Positions 1 through 9,282 of a DNA stretch of 46,930 bases are shown piece after piece; position 1 is the stretch's first letter; each line of letters opens with the position of its first letter. This DNA comes from Prevotellaceae bacterium (GTDB lineage Bacteria > Bacteroidota > Bacteroidia > Bacteroidales > Bacteroidaceae), in contig JALERS010000035.1 of assembly GCA_022763905.1 (NCBI GenBank), positions 1-46,930 of the forward strand. The letters are read 5' to 3'. The notes beneath the pieces are model-generated. The model was given only the letters and a program-made list of their open reading frames with translations, ran no database searches and had not been told where the DNA came from. Position numbers and translations under genes: made by a program.

Positions 1-312
1 GTCATTTCCTGCTTTCACCGGACTCTTTTTCTCTTCATCAACTGAATCAGCAAACAACTTGACAGAAGTCATACTACATCAACAGACACCTGCCACAAGA
101 CCCTCCTGCTTTTTTTTGTTGACAAAACGTTCATATCGAATATACTGAACCCTGGTCATTTGCAGGGCCGTGCCAAGATTAGTGCTTGCTCTCTTGGAGG
201 ACGGGCATCAATGAGACGGAGTCTCTTCCTTGACTGGCACCCTGCAAGAAAGGAAACGATAACGAGTACTTTACCTGTCGCTTTCTGCCCCACTTTAAAA
301 TCTACTGACCCC
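1..312 (-). repeat. Copy A of a diverged ~310-nt intergenic repeat (inverted relative to copy B at 43762-44071; may continue left of the window)
   Basis: The reverse complement of 1-312 aligns along its length with 43762-44071. Perfect blocks include 204-235 = revcomp of 43842-43873 (agtcaaggaagagactccgtctcattgatgcc, 32 nt) and 78-102 = revcomp of 43971-43995 (ggtcttgtggcaggtgtctgttgat, 25 nt), plus shorter blocks. Confidence 0.88.
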
Positions 313-372
313 ATGTCAAGTCGGCTTGTTTCGGATGGTTTCTTTACATCTTTTGACTGAGCATACTACAAT

Positions 373-412
373 TCGAAAGGGGCTACGCTTATTATGGCGC
401 AACCCCTTTCGA
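373..412 (-). terminator. Hairpin downstream of secDF (10-bp perfect stem TCGAAAGGGG/CCCCTTTCGA), possible 3' end or processing structure
   Basis: Arms 373-382 and 403-412 are perfectly complementary. It lies just 3' of the secDF stop. It lacks a clear U-tract on the minus strand. Confidence 0.4.
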
Positions 413-442
413 GTATTCATTAAATATTTTCTAAGATGCCAA

Positions 443-3400
443 TTACTTTACATCCTTTGCATCTTGAATACGAATCTGCTGATCATCTCCAATTTCTTTG
501 TTTCCACGCATTGTCAAGAAAGCTAATGGACCAGCGATAAACAGAGAAGAAAGCGTTCCGAAGACAACGCCCAAAATCATTGCAAATGCAAAGCTCCTGA
601 TACTTTCACCACCAAAGAAGAAAATTACTAACAACACAAGCAATGTGGTTGTTGAGGTATTGATGGTACGAGCCAATGTAGAGTTGAGAGATTGGTTAAA
701 CAGCAATTGCTTGTCACGGTTGGGATAGAGGCCCAAATACTCTCTGATTCGGTCGAAAACAACCACCTTGTCATTGATTGAGTAACCTATACATGTAAGT
801 ATAGCACCAATGAATGTTTGGTCAATCTCAAGAGAGAACGGCAGAATTCCGTACAACAAAGAGTAAAGACCAATAATAAAACAAGCATCAAAAGCCAACG
901 CAACTGTACTACCTATAGAGAAAGCAACATTGCGGAATCTAATCAGAATATAAATGAAGATAGCAATCAAGGAAAGCAACACACTAATGATAGCACCATG
1001 AGTCACATCCTTTGCTATAGAAGGACCTACTTTTTGAGAGCTGATAATAGAGCCACCATCACGTTTCTCAGTATTTTTGAAATCAGCCAAGGTAACTTTC
1101 TCGGAAAGAAGTTTTCCGTTGCTCAAACTATTAAACAGCACCTTTTCTATTTCCGCATCAATACTCGGGTCATTCTCTTCAATACGATAGTTAGTTGTGA
1201 TGCGAACCGTCTTGCCATCATTTCCGAGAGCAATCACAGAAACATTAGCGTCTGTCATATTGGCAGCAACGAGTTGTTTTACCTGCTCAGGTTCTACTGG
1301 CTGCTCAAATCTGACTTCAAAATTCCTACCACCAGTAAAATCAATACCGGTACTAAGACCACGTGTAAAGAAGGAAGTTATACAAACGGCTGTGAAGATA
1401 ATAGCTACAATAAAGGAAACTTTATATGAGCTCATGAAATGATAGTGAGGGTTCACCATCAATTTGCGTGACCATTTGGTTGTGAATGTAATATTCTGCC
1501 ACTGATTCTTCTTTCCTACCTTATAATCATAGAACAAGCGTGTAATGCATACAGCTGTGAACACGGAAGCAAGAAGACCAATTATCAAAGTGGTAGCAAA
1601 TCCGCGAATAGGACCGGTACCAAAGTTGAAAAGAATAATACCTGTAATGATAGAAGTAACATTGGAGTCAATAATTGCCGACAATGCATGCTTATAACCC
1701 AAAGTTATGGATGTATACAGAGACTTCCCATCTCGAAGTTCTTCCTTGGTGCGTTCATAGATAAGCACGTTGGCATCCACTGCCATTCCCAAAGTCAGTA
1801 CCATACCTGCAATTCCTGACATGGTCAACGCAGCCTGGAAAGAAGTAAGAATACCTATGGTAAAGAACAAGTTAAGCAACAGGGCAAAGTTGGAAACCAT
1901 ACCTGGCACTACTCCGTAGATACAGCACATATATACCATCAGCAGGATAAAAGCCAGAACACAAGAAACGAATCCCTGAGTAATGGATTGTTGTCCCAAA
2001 CTAGGACCAACGATATCTTCTTGTACAATATGAGCAGGAGCAGGCATTTTTCCAGAATTAAGCACATTAGCTAAGTCTTTGGTATCCTCTGTAGTAAAAT
2101 TACCTGTAATTTCAGAACGTCCACCTGTGATTTCATTCATCACATTGGGAGCACTATACACTACGCCATCCAAAACAATAGCAATCGCATGGTTTACGTT
2201 CTGCTTGGTAAGGACAGCCCAAGTATGAGCGCCATCGTTATTCATCTCCATGGAAACACAAGGACGGCCGAACTGATCAAAAGAAGAAGAAGCATTGGTA
2301 ATAACATCTCCTTCCAATGGAGCCTTACCTGTAGAACCTGCTGTCTTGATGGCATATAGTTCAAAGATTTCCTGCTTTTGTGACATATCAGACGGTTTCA
2401 CACCCCATTTGAGGCTCAAATCTTCTGGCAGAGACTCTTTGGCAATCTTGGAATTAATCAACTGATTAACTTCTGCGGTATCGCGAGACAAGGCATAACC
2501 CACCATACAGCCACGGCTTTGAGCAGGAACTAACTGGAAGACACTTAAAAGAGGATGTTCTTTCTTGGCTTTCTTTAAAGCATCTTCATTAGCAGTCAGA
2601 TTCTTGGCGGTTGCTCCTGACAACTTAGCCTTAAGGGCTGATGTTTCAGCAATATTATTATCTTTATCTTTCTCCTCTGCAGCCTTAACAGCATCTTCGG
2701 CAGTAGAGTCTGCTGACACTCCTTTTACCAATTTGCTATCTAAAGCAACGAGATAAGGAATGACAACTGATGCGTCATAGGTCTCCCAAAATTCCAAGTT
2801 AGCACTCCCTTGAAGCAGTTTTCTAATACGATCGGGTTCTTTAATGCCAGGCAATTCTACCATTATGCGACCCATTTGACCTTCAAGGTTCTGAATGTTA
2901 GGTTGAGCTACACCAAAACGGTCAATACGTGAACGTAATACATTGTATGAATTCTCCACTGCTGCTTTTACTTCACTTCTGACTACGTTCTCAATTTGAG
3001 CGTCAGTGCTTCGGGTATTTACCTTTCCCTTCAGCTGTTGGGTAGCAAAGATAGTGTTCAACTTTTCTTTTCCTGCCAAAGACTGGAAATTTTTGACAAA
3101 CAATGTAATCAAATCATCCTGGCTCTTTTGTGCCTCAACTGTAGCTTGTGCCAATGCCTTGGTAAAATTAGGGTCTGTTGACCTGTCTGCTAGACTTTTG
3201 ATTACATCTGGTACGGATACCTCAAGAACCACATTCATTCCTCCCTTCAAGTCCAAGCCAAGTCCAATCTGGAACTCTTGACATTGCTTAAAGGTATAAG
3301 CTCCGAACCAAACCTTTTCATTCTTCAACGAGTCCAAAAAGAGGCGAGCATCATTTGCTTCCATTTTTGCCGCCTTACTTTCGTAATGACGTGTGACGAA

Positions 3401-3475
3401 AGAGAAAGAAAGGTAATACAAACACACTACTACCAGTGCTACTGCAAATACTTTTACAAATCCTTTGTTCTGCAT
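443..3475 (-). CDS. secDF: Protein translocase subunit SecDF (SecD-SecF fusion)
   Basis: 1010-aa ORF with SecD motifs (GLDLKGGMNVVLEV, GMAVDANVLIYERTKEE) followed by SecF motifs (GIDFTGGRNFEVRF, GYSINDKVVVFDRIRE). Confidence 0.97.
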   Translation of the reverse strand: MQNKGFVKVFAVALVVVCLYYLSFSFVTRHYESKAAKMEANDARLFLDSLKNEKVWFGAYTFKQCQEFQIGLGLDLKGGMNVVLEVSVPDVIKSLADRSTDPNFTKALAQATVEAQKSQDDLITLFVKNFQSLAGKEKLNTIFATQQLKGKVNTRSTDAQIENVVRSEVKAAVENSYNVLRSRIDRFGVAQPNIQNLEGQMGRIMVELPGIKEPDRIRKLLQGSANLEFWETYDASVVIPYLVALDSKLVKGVSADSTAEDAVKAAEEKDKDNNIAETSALKAKLSGATAKNLTANEDALKKAKKEHPLLSVFQLVPAQSRGCMVGYALSRDTAEVNQLINSKIAKESLPEDLSLKWGVKPSDMSQKQEIFELYAIKTAGSTGKAPLEGDVITNASSSFDQFGRPCVSMEMNNDGAHTWAVLTKQNVNHAIAIVLDGVVYSAPNVMNEITGGRSEITGNFTTEDTKDLANVLNSGKMPAPAHIVQEDIVGPSLGQQSITQGFVSCVLAFILLMVYMCCIYGVVPGMVSNFALLLNLFFTIGILTSFQAALTMSGIAGMVLTLGMAVDANVLIYERTKEELRDGKSLYTSITLGYKHALSAIIDSNVTSIITGIILFNFGTGPIRGFATTLIIGLLASVFTAVCITRLFYDYKVGKKNQWQNITFTTKWSRKLMVNPHYHFMSSYKVSFIVAIIFTAVCITSFFTRGLSTGIDFTGGRNFEVRFEQPVEPEQVKQLVAANMTDANVSVIALGNDGKTVRITTNYRIEENDPSIDAEIEKVLFNSLSNGKLLSEKVTLADFKNTEKRDGGSIISSQKVGPSIAKDVTHGAIISVLLSLIAIFIYILIRFRNVAFSIGSTVALAFDACFIIGLYSLLYGILPFSLEIDQTFIGAILTCIGYSINDKVVVFDRIREYLGLYPNRDKQLLFNQSLNSTLARTINTSTTTLLVLLVIFFFGGESIRSFAFAMILGVVFGTLSSLFIAGPLAFLTMRGNKEIGDDQQIRIQDAKDVK

Positions 3476-3539
3476 TTTTATTGATATTTATTTTTTATAA
3501 TTTTCTAAACATAGAAGTCAAAACACAATTTTGAACGTG

Positions 3540-3547
3540 CAAATATA
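3540..3547 (-). promoter_or_regulatory. Candidate Bacteroidota -7 box (TATATTTG) upstream of secDF
   Basis: Matches TAnnTTTG on the minus strand 65 nt upstream of the secDF ATG; no convincing -33 TTTG at 19-nt spacing. Confidence 0.4.
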
Positions 3548-3676
3548 ATAATTAAATTACAGAATTGGCAGGTTTTCTTCCTATTTTGAAAAAACTCTGC
3601 CCATATTTCTTTGATTCATGCATAGATTGCAATCCCTTTGCCAACTTACAAACTACAGCAGTTGGCAAAAGAACAA

Positions 3677-4756
3677 TCATTTCTTTTGTAACCAGGTATA
3701 CATCGGATAATGGTCTGAAGACGATATGTCATTGTCTACATAACTTTTTACCACCTTCCAATGCTTACTGCAGAATATATGATCTATACGGAAATACATT
3801 CCTGCTTCGTGGTATGTAATGCCTGGCCCATTTCCTCCGCTAACATATGCATCGTCAAGCACTTTTTCTAGTTGTCCATGTACATATGACATCGGACTGT
3901 CATTCAAATCGCCACACAATATTATCGCACCTTTCAACATCTTAATGACCGGCATAAGTTGGTCCACTTGCCTTGCTCTGGAGACTCCGGCAGAATCCAC
4001 CTTAAGCGCCAAGTAAGGCATGCCTTGCTTCACCTCGTTCTTCTTAGGACTTTTGATGATACGCTTGAAAAGCAATTTGTCATGGCCACTGATTGTATTG
4101 GAAACAAAATGGCAATTCACAACAGAAATTGTTTCCTGACCATACAATAATCTATATATTACAGCACCATGTGAAGCATCTGGACCTTTGACAATGCATT
4201 TATCCAGAATGGGATAATGGGATCCGATTACCAACGCATTAGTATGCAGCATCGTCTTATCAACATATTTCCAACGTGACAAAACCGAATCTTTCAGATA
4301 TGAAGGTTCATAATAATCGGATTCCTGCATGCAGAGGATATCTGCAGAACAACTTTTCAGGTACTCCATCATAGTAGTATGCGCATGGCTGTCATCTTGA
4401 GAAAAATTGTCCACATTGTAACTCATCACCTTCAACACGCTGTCATTCTCATCCACAAATTTGGGATTGACAGGAAAATAGGTACGGATAGGCCCAAAGC
4501 AGACTATCAGTCCCAAAAGACTTTTCCACCCCCAAGAAGGATACACAACCAACATAATCAAGGCAAGGGCAACATATATCAGCAACAATCCGCCAAATGC
4601 CAAACTTAAAGAAACCAGCCAGGGACATGCTGACGGATGAATCAGATACCCATAACCTGACATACATAGGAACAACAATACCACCACTTGGATAATGGCA
4701 ATTACATTTCCAGATACAGAGATGATACTTGACCGTTTTTTGTCCCTCTCCTTCAT
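3677..4756 (-). CDS. Endonuclease/exonuclease/phosphatase (EEP) family protein with N-terminal membrane segments
   Basis: Three N-terminal hydrophobic segments, then EEP motifs MSYNVDNF, CMQESDYYE, CGDLNDSP, SSDHYPM. Confidence 0.9.
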   Translation of the reverse strand: MKERDKKRSSIISVSGNVIAIIQVVVLLFLCMSGYGYLIHPSACPWLVSLSLAFGGLLLIYVALALIMLVVYPSWGWKSLLGLIVCFGPIRTYFPVNPKFVDENDSVLKVMSYNVDNFSQDDSHAHTTMMEYLKSCSADILCMQESDYYEPSYLKDSVLSRWKYVDKTMLHTNALVIGSHYPILDKCIVKGPDASHGAVIYRLLYGQETISVVNCHFVSNTISGHDKLLFKRIIKSPKKNEVKQGMPYLALKVDSAGVSRARQVDQLMPVIKMLKGAIILCGDLNDSPMSYVHGQLEKVLDDAYVSGGNGPGITYHEAGMYFRIDHIFCSKHWKVVKSYVDNDISSSDHYPMYTWLQKK

Positions 4757-4770
4757 AAATATCCCACTAT

Positions 4771-5676
4771 TTACCTACCAAAAAGTTTTTCCTTCTCTTC
4801 AGAAGTCAAACTCTCATAGCCTGATTTCTTAATTTTGGAGAGAATCCTATTGAGTTCTTCTGGAGTAACAACATCCTCATTGTTCCTTTTTTTCTCATTA
4901 TCTAGATTAAAAATCTCCACCTCTTTATCATGAGCGAAAACCGACTTTATCCGTTGCCAAATACTTTTCTTCTGCGGATTGTACTCTTCCCAAGAAGTGA
5001 AGCCCATTTCATATCGTCTCTCCTTTCTTCTGAAATAAGCTATTAAAATCCAGGCGGTAAGTGCTCCACCCAAGTGGGCGAAATGTGCTATGCTATCACC
5101 CGGTGTAGCTAGAGCAGTGACTAATTCTATAGCTATGAATCCCATCACCATATATTTTGCCTTCATCGGGATAGGAGGAATCAGTAACAGGACTCTTTCA
5201 TTCGGATATAGCATACCGTATGCCAGTAATATACCATAACAACTACCTGAAGCTCCCACTGTCGTCCAAGTCTGAAGGTAAAAATCCAATGGTAGCAATT
5301 GGCCGCCCAGATTAACCATCTCATATTGGTCCAGATGCTGAACATAATAGGATACCAATTGTGTTATCTCCTGACAAACACCTGCCCCTATACCACAAAT
5401 CAAATAAAAGAACAGAAATCTCTGATGGCCTAAACTATGTTCAATGATTCTACCAAACATCCAAAGAGAAAACATATTGAATGCCAAATGGGTAAAATTT
5501 GCATGCATAAACATATATGTCACTAATTGGAGCGGATTAAAATTGCTAGCATACACGAAATGAAGGCCCAGCCATTCATTGAGATTGATTCCAGAATTAC
5601 CCAGCAAAGACATAGCCAGAAACAACAGTACATTGGCAATTATAAGATTCCGTGTAATAGGTATTGTCATATGCAT
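4771..5676 (-). CDS. Rhomboid family intramembrane serine protease
   Basis: GASGSCYGILLAYG catalytic Ser motif, later HFAHLGGALTAW His motif, and multiple TM segments. Confidence 0.93.
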   Translation of the reverse strand: MHMTIPITRNLIIANVLLFLAMSLLGNSGINLNEWLGLHFVYASNFNPLQLVTYMFMHANFTHLAFNMFSLWMFGRIIEHSLGHQRFLFFYLICGIGAGVCQEITQLVSYYVQHLDQYEMVNLGGQLLPLDFYLQTWTTVGASGSCYGILLAYGMLYPNERVLLLIPPIPMKAKYMVMGFIAIELVTALATPGDSIAHFAHLGGALTAWILIAYFRRKERRYEMGFTSWEEYNPQKKSIWQRIKSVFAHDKEVEIFNLDNEKKRNNEDVVTPEELNRILSKIKKSGYESLTSEEKEKLFGR

Positions 5677-5705
5677 TCCAATAGTAATAATAACATTTAC
5701 ATCAA

Positions 5706-6692
5706 TTAGTGTGCCACCTTGTTATTCAGCAGCATTTGGGATACCTTTTGGGATATTAACAGCACCACAATCGCTGACAGCCATCCTCCCAGAACATCTA
5801 TAGCATAATGAGCCCCGATATAGACCGTAGATAGACATAGCACACAATAAAACGGGAAAAGCACAGCAAACAACTTGCGCGACATAGTCCATGCCAAAAC
5901 TATCAATATTGTAGACAATCCCACATGCGAACTAGGGAAAGCCGCTATCGGCTTCTCGCTTTTTTGAGCACATTCCACCAGAGAGGTAAACCACCCTCCT
6001 TCGCCAACCTGATGGTGAACCAACTCTGAATGGCATTTGAACCAGTCTCCTACCAAGGGAAAAACTCCCGCTTCCACATTGTCCATTCCTATGCATTCAA
6101 AATAGAATTGAGGACCAGCTGACTGCAAAAAGAGGAAGACCACATAGTACAGCATGAAAGAAGTAAGCACAACACAAGATATCTTCTCGAATCTTTCCTT
6201 ACATTTTACTGCCGCCCACACAACAACCGCAAATATCATTATATAATATGAGAAATAACCCATGTTAAACAGTTCTCGCCACATAAATCCATCCAGCCAC
6301 CTACTGAACATTATTGCCGGCTGAAACCCAAAAAGCACTTGGTCACATAATGCAAAGAAATGATCTGTATTGGGCATGAAACGAGCAAAGTAATAGATAT
6401 CCGGATACCAATATCCCAAAAGCAACAGTTGATAAAACATCCTCAAATAATAACCCACCTTCCCAGGGAAAAACTGATGCATAATGACAAGGAAAAAAGT
6501 AACGCCCAAGATACATATCCTATTAAAGATGGCTTCTGGAGCTATTTCATTCCAAAATACTATTGCCAGTAGAAATGTAAAAGAGCAATAGAAGAGCATA
6601 ATCTTCTCTATTGGCAATAGATTATAGCGTTGCCATAGAAAAGCAACCAAAGATGAGAGTTTCTTTAAATCCATTTTTCTCGTTGATACCAT
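5706..6692 (-). CDS. PAP2 superfamily membrane phosphatase/phosphotransferase (start more likely 6674, MDLKKLSS)
   Basis: FPSSHVGLSTIL and GAHYAIDVLGGWLSA are PAP2 motifs; multi-TM protein. Annotated start overlaps the upstream epimerase ORF. Confidence 0.85.
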   Translation of the reverse strand: MVSTRKMDLKKLSSLVAFLWQRYNLLPIEKIMLFYCSFTFLLAIVFWNEIAPEAIFNRICILGVTFFLVIMHQFFPGKVGYYLRMFYQLLLLGYWYPDIYYFARFMPNTDHFFALCDQVLFGFQPAIMFSRWLDGFMWRELFNMGYFSYYIMIFAVVVWAAVKCKERFEKISCVVLTSFMLYYVVFLFLQSAGPQFYFECIGMDNVEAGVFPLVGDWFKCHSELVHHQVGEGGWFTSLVECAQKSEKPIAAFPSSHVGLSTILIVLAWTMSRKLFAVLFPFYCVLCLSTVYIGAHYAIDVLGGWLSAIVVLLISQKVSQMLLNNKVAH

Positions 6693-7702
6693 GCCACTGT
6701 TTCCTTTGTCCCTTTTGCTAAATCGTATTTAGGACAATATCCCAATTGTTCGATAGGCGATATATCACAGCGCCAATTTCTTTGTTTCAAAATATGATAT
6801 TTATCCTTATTGAGAGCGGTCATCCTGCCAGTAAGTTTTGCCATCCATGAACCCAACGTACATACTAGTTTCAAAACTAGCAAGGGCGCTATGATATGAA
6901 CAACAAATGACACTCCCATTTCCTTTTGTATCAAATCACTAAAATCCCTGCTGGAATAAGTACGGCCATCACTTACAAAATATTTTCTATTTCTTTCTCC
7001 TTTATCCATCACTATGAATACCGCATCCACAAGGTCCTTGACATATACAAATGTTATCTCCTGAGGATAAAAACCTGCTGAAAAATCCACATGATTTGCA
7101 ATACTCTTGACCATTAGGAAATAGTCTTTGTCTCTAGGGCCATATACACCTGTCGGACGTAAAATAACCACATCCAAATCATTCTGGGCTACAAGATAAT
7201 CCTCTGCCATCAGTTTGCTTTTACCATAAGCCGTATTGGGGCAAGCTATGTCTTGTTCTTTCATTTCAGCATACACATAGCCACCTGTCTTTTCCCTTTC
7301 TTGTCTGATACTTCCCAACACACTGAGTGAACTCAGATATACAAATCTTTTCGGGAGAAGATGATTGTTTCTCAAAGAATGTACCAGGCGCTTCGTTCCT
7401 TCATAGTTCACCTGAATAAAATCATTGTCACTCTTGCCCTTGGTAATACCTGCTGCGTGAACAATATAGTCCCATCCCTGCGGACAGAACTCTTTGCAAG
7501 ATGACAGACTATCTGTCAACTTTTTCTCATCAGAAAAATCCAAGTCCAAAAAATGTATCCGCTGATCTGTCAAATACCTCAAACTACTTGTTGAACGAAC
7601 GGCAACCCATACTTCAAAGTTTTCATCTAAAGCCTTTTCAACAATATAACTACCTATAAAACCACTGGCCCCTGTAACCAATATCCGTTTGACTGCATTC
7701 AT
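6665..7702 (-). CDS. NAD(P)-dependent epimerase/dehydratase (extended SDR) family protein
   Basis: N-terminal ILVTGASGFIGSYIVEKAL Rossmann motif and a YGKSK catalytic motif. Confidence 0.93.
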   Translation of the reverse strand: MNAVKRILVTGASGFIGSYIVEKALDENFEVWVAVRSTSSLRYLTDQRIHFLDLDFSDEKKLTDSLSSCKEFCPQGWDYIVHAAGITKGKSDNDFIQVNYEGTKRLVHSLRNNHLLPKRFVYLSSLSVLGSIRQEREKTGGYVYAEMKEQDIACPNTAYGKSKLMAEDYLVAQNDLDVVILRPTGVYGPRDKDYFLMVKSIANHVDFSAGFYPQEITFVYVKDLVDAVFIVMDKGERNRKYFVSDGRTYSSRDFSDLIQKEMGVSFVVHIIAPLLVLKLVCTLGSWMAKLTGRMTALNKDKYHILKQRNWRCDISPIEQLGYCPKYDLAKGTKETVAWYQREKWI

Positions 7703-8553
7703 TCGCTCAGTTCTATGTTTTGAGATACTATGTCTGATTCCATAAATCTACATGCCGATTTATCAAACACTTCCGCCCTCTCTGTTGTCAGATATCGGCA
7801 AGTGCCTGCTTTTGAACACCTTTTTTCTATTTCCGGATGTCTATAGAGGTAATTCTTCAGACTTGAAGCTATATATGTACCCTGCGAAAGCAAAGTTACA
7901 TGGGAAGGAGTGAATTTTCTGATAACATCCATCAACAACGGATAATGAGTACATCCTAAAATAATGGTATCAATGTCTCTATCTTCTTCCAACAGACGCT
8001 GCACCTGAACTTTCACAAAATAATCTGTTCCTTCATTATCCAACTGGAAATTTTCCACAAGCGGCACCCATAGAGGACATGCCAAACCTGTCACAACTAT
8101 GTCAGGATGCAATTTTGATATTTCCATCTGATAGGATTGCGATAGTATTGTGCCTGGAGTGGCCAACAATCCCACATGCCTTGTTTTCGAAATATTACCT
8201 ACACATTCAGCTGTGGGTCTGATAACCCCCAAAACACGACGAGTAGAGTCCAATTGGGGCAAGTCTTTCTGCTGAATGGTCCTAAGTGCCTTAGCCGACG
8301 CTGTATTGCACGCCAAAATGACCAGATTGCATCCTTGTTGGAACAAATAGCTGACCGCTTCAAGAGTATAATGATAAATGATATCAAACGAACGGGTACC
8401 ATATGGAGCTCTGGCATTATCCCCCAAGTATAAATAATCATATTCCGGCAAAGACTTACGCAATTCCTTCAATATGGTCAAGCCTCCATAACCCGAATCA
8501 AAGACCCCTATCGGAGAAGAACCTTGCACCCACCCTTCATCCGTCAATATCAT
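7699..8553 (-). CDS. murI: Glutamate racemase
   Basis: PIGVFDSGYGGLTI, LACNTASAKALR and ILGCTHYPLL motifs; 4-nt overlaps with both neighbours. Confidence 0.96.
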   Translation of the reverse strand: MILTDEGWVQGSSPIGVFDSGYGGLTILKELRKSLPEYDYLYLGDNARAPYGTRSFDIIYHYTLEAVSYLFQQGCNLVILACNTASAKALRTIQQKDLPQLDSTRRVLGVIRPTAECVGNISKTRHVGLLATPGTILSQSYQMEISKLHPDIVVTGLACPLWVPLVENFQLDNEGTDYFVKVQVQRLLEEDRDIDTIILGCTHYPLLMDVIRKFTPSHVTLLSQGTYIASSLKNYLYRHPEIEKRCSKAGTCRYLTTERAEVFDKSACRFMESDIVSQNIELSE

Positions 8554-9206
8554 TTTTCTGTTTCTTTAACGGCTGCCTGCTTATCTTCAGCTATTACCTC
8601 CTTACTTTCGGAAGGAATAGTATCGAGATTGTTCTTTACACCCTCTGCCAAATTCACAGGTATTACTTTTCCATTCAGACGCGCCAAAACTACATTCGTA
8701 ATATCTACACCTGAAGCTGAATGTACAAATGGGAATCCATGATTGTCCAAGTTCCCGATAAACAGCAACCCATTCTCTTTTCCTACAAGACACAATACAC
8801 TATCCAGTTTTGCCTGAATAGGTTTCATGAGTTCTATCTCTGCATTGTCTAGCAGCTTTTGGGCATCCTTTCGGAAACTTATTCCTTGTTCCATTGCCTC
8901 CTGCAGTTCTTTCTGCCGTTTCAACATAATCTGTTCAGGGAAGGACTTCTGGCCTTGGAGATAGTCTGCAAACAATCTCTTGAATTTATTCTCGTTATAT
9001 TGAGCCTCTTCCTCATATTTTTTCTTCAGAGCCTGCAATGCTTCTTGAGCCTCCTTATATTCAGGCAGAGAACGAAGCAGATTTCCATAACTCAAAAAGC
9101 CAAACTGGTACTGTTGTGCCATTAAAGACTGAGGAACTAGGCTCCAAAGACCAACCAGCAAGGAAAATGAAAGCAAAAAAGTTCTGATATTCATTTGGGA
9201 AATCAT
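8550..9206 (-). CDS. OmpH/Skp family periplasmic chaperone
   Basis: Signal peptide, YGNLLRSLPEY followed by a long coiled-coil, located directly upstream of murI as is common in Bacteroidales. Confidence 0.88.
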   Translation of the reverse strand: MISQMNIRTFLLSFSLLVGLWSLVPQSLMAQQYQFGFLSYGNLLRSLPEYKEAQEALQALKKKYEEEAQYNENKFKRLFADYLQGQKSFPEQIMLKRQKELQEAMEQGISFRKDAQKLLDNAEIELMKPIQAKLDSVLCLVGKENGLLFIGNLDNHGFPFVHSASGVDITNVVLARLNGKVIPVNLAEGVKNNLDTIPSESKEVIAEDKQAAVKETEK

Positions 9207-9238
9207 TCTAACGAAGGATTAATACTATCTATAATTTG

Positions 9239-9269
9239 CAAAGATACGCCTTCTTGGACAAAAAGCAAA
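9239..9269 (-). promoter_or_regulatory. Bacteroidota-type primary sigma promoter: -33 TTTG, 19-nt spacer, -7 TATCTTTG
   Basis: Minus strand: TTTG (9269-9266), 19-nt spacer, TATCTTTG (9246-9239), upstream of ompH. Confidence 0.8.
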
Positions 9270-9282
9270 GATTTTCCGACTT

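Noticed and set aside
249-312. S1-domain-like reading (SVDFKVGQKATGKVL) on the minus strand of copy A, with a similar SVDFQVGQEVTVRV in copy B
   Set aside because: Short, without an upstream gene body in copy B and interrupted by stops shortly downstream. Probably a coincidence of the nucleotide repeat, though a decayed gene end cannot be fully excluded.
160-360. 66-aa plus-strand ORF in repeat copy A
   Set aside because: Not preserved in copy B, where non-triplet indels and stops disrupt any equivalent frame.
818-1429. 203-aa plus-strand ORF inside secDF
   Set aside because: Antisense to an unambiguous secDF coding region with no recognisable motifs; shadow ORF.
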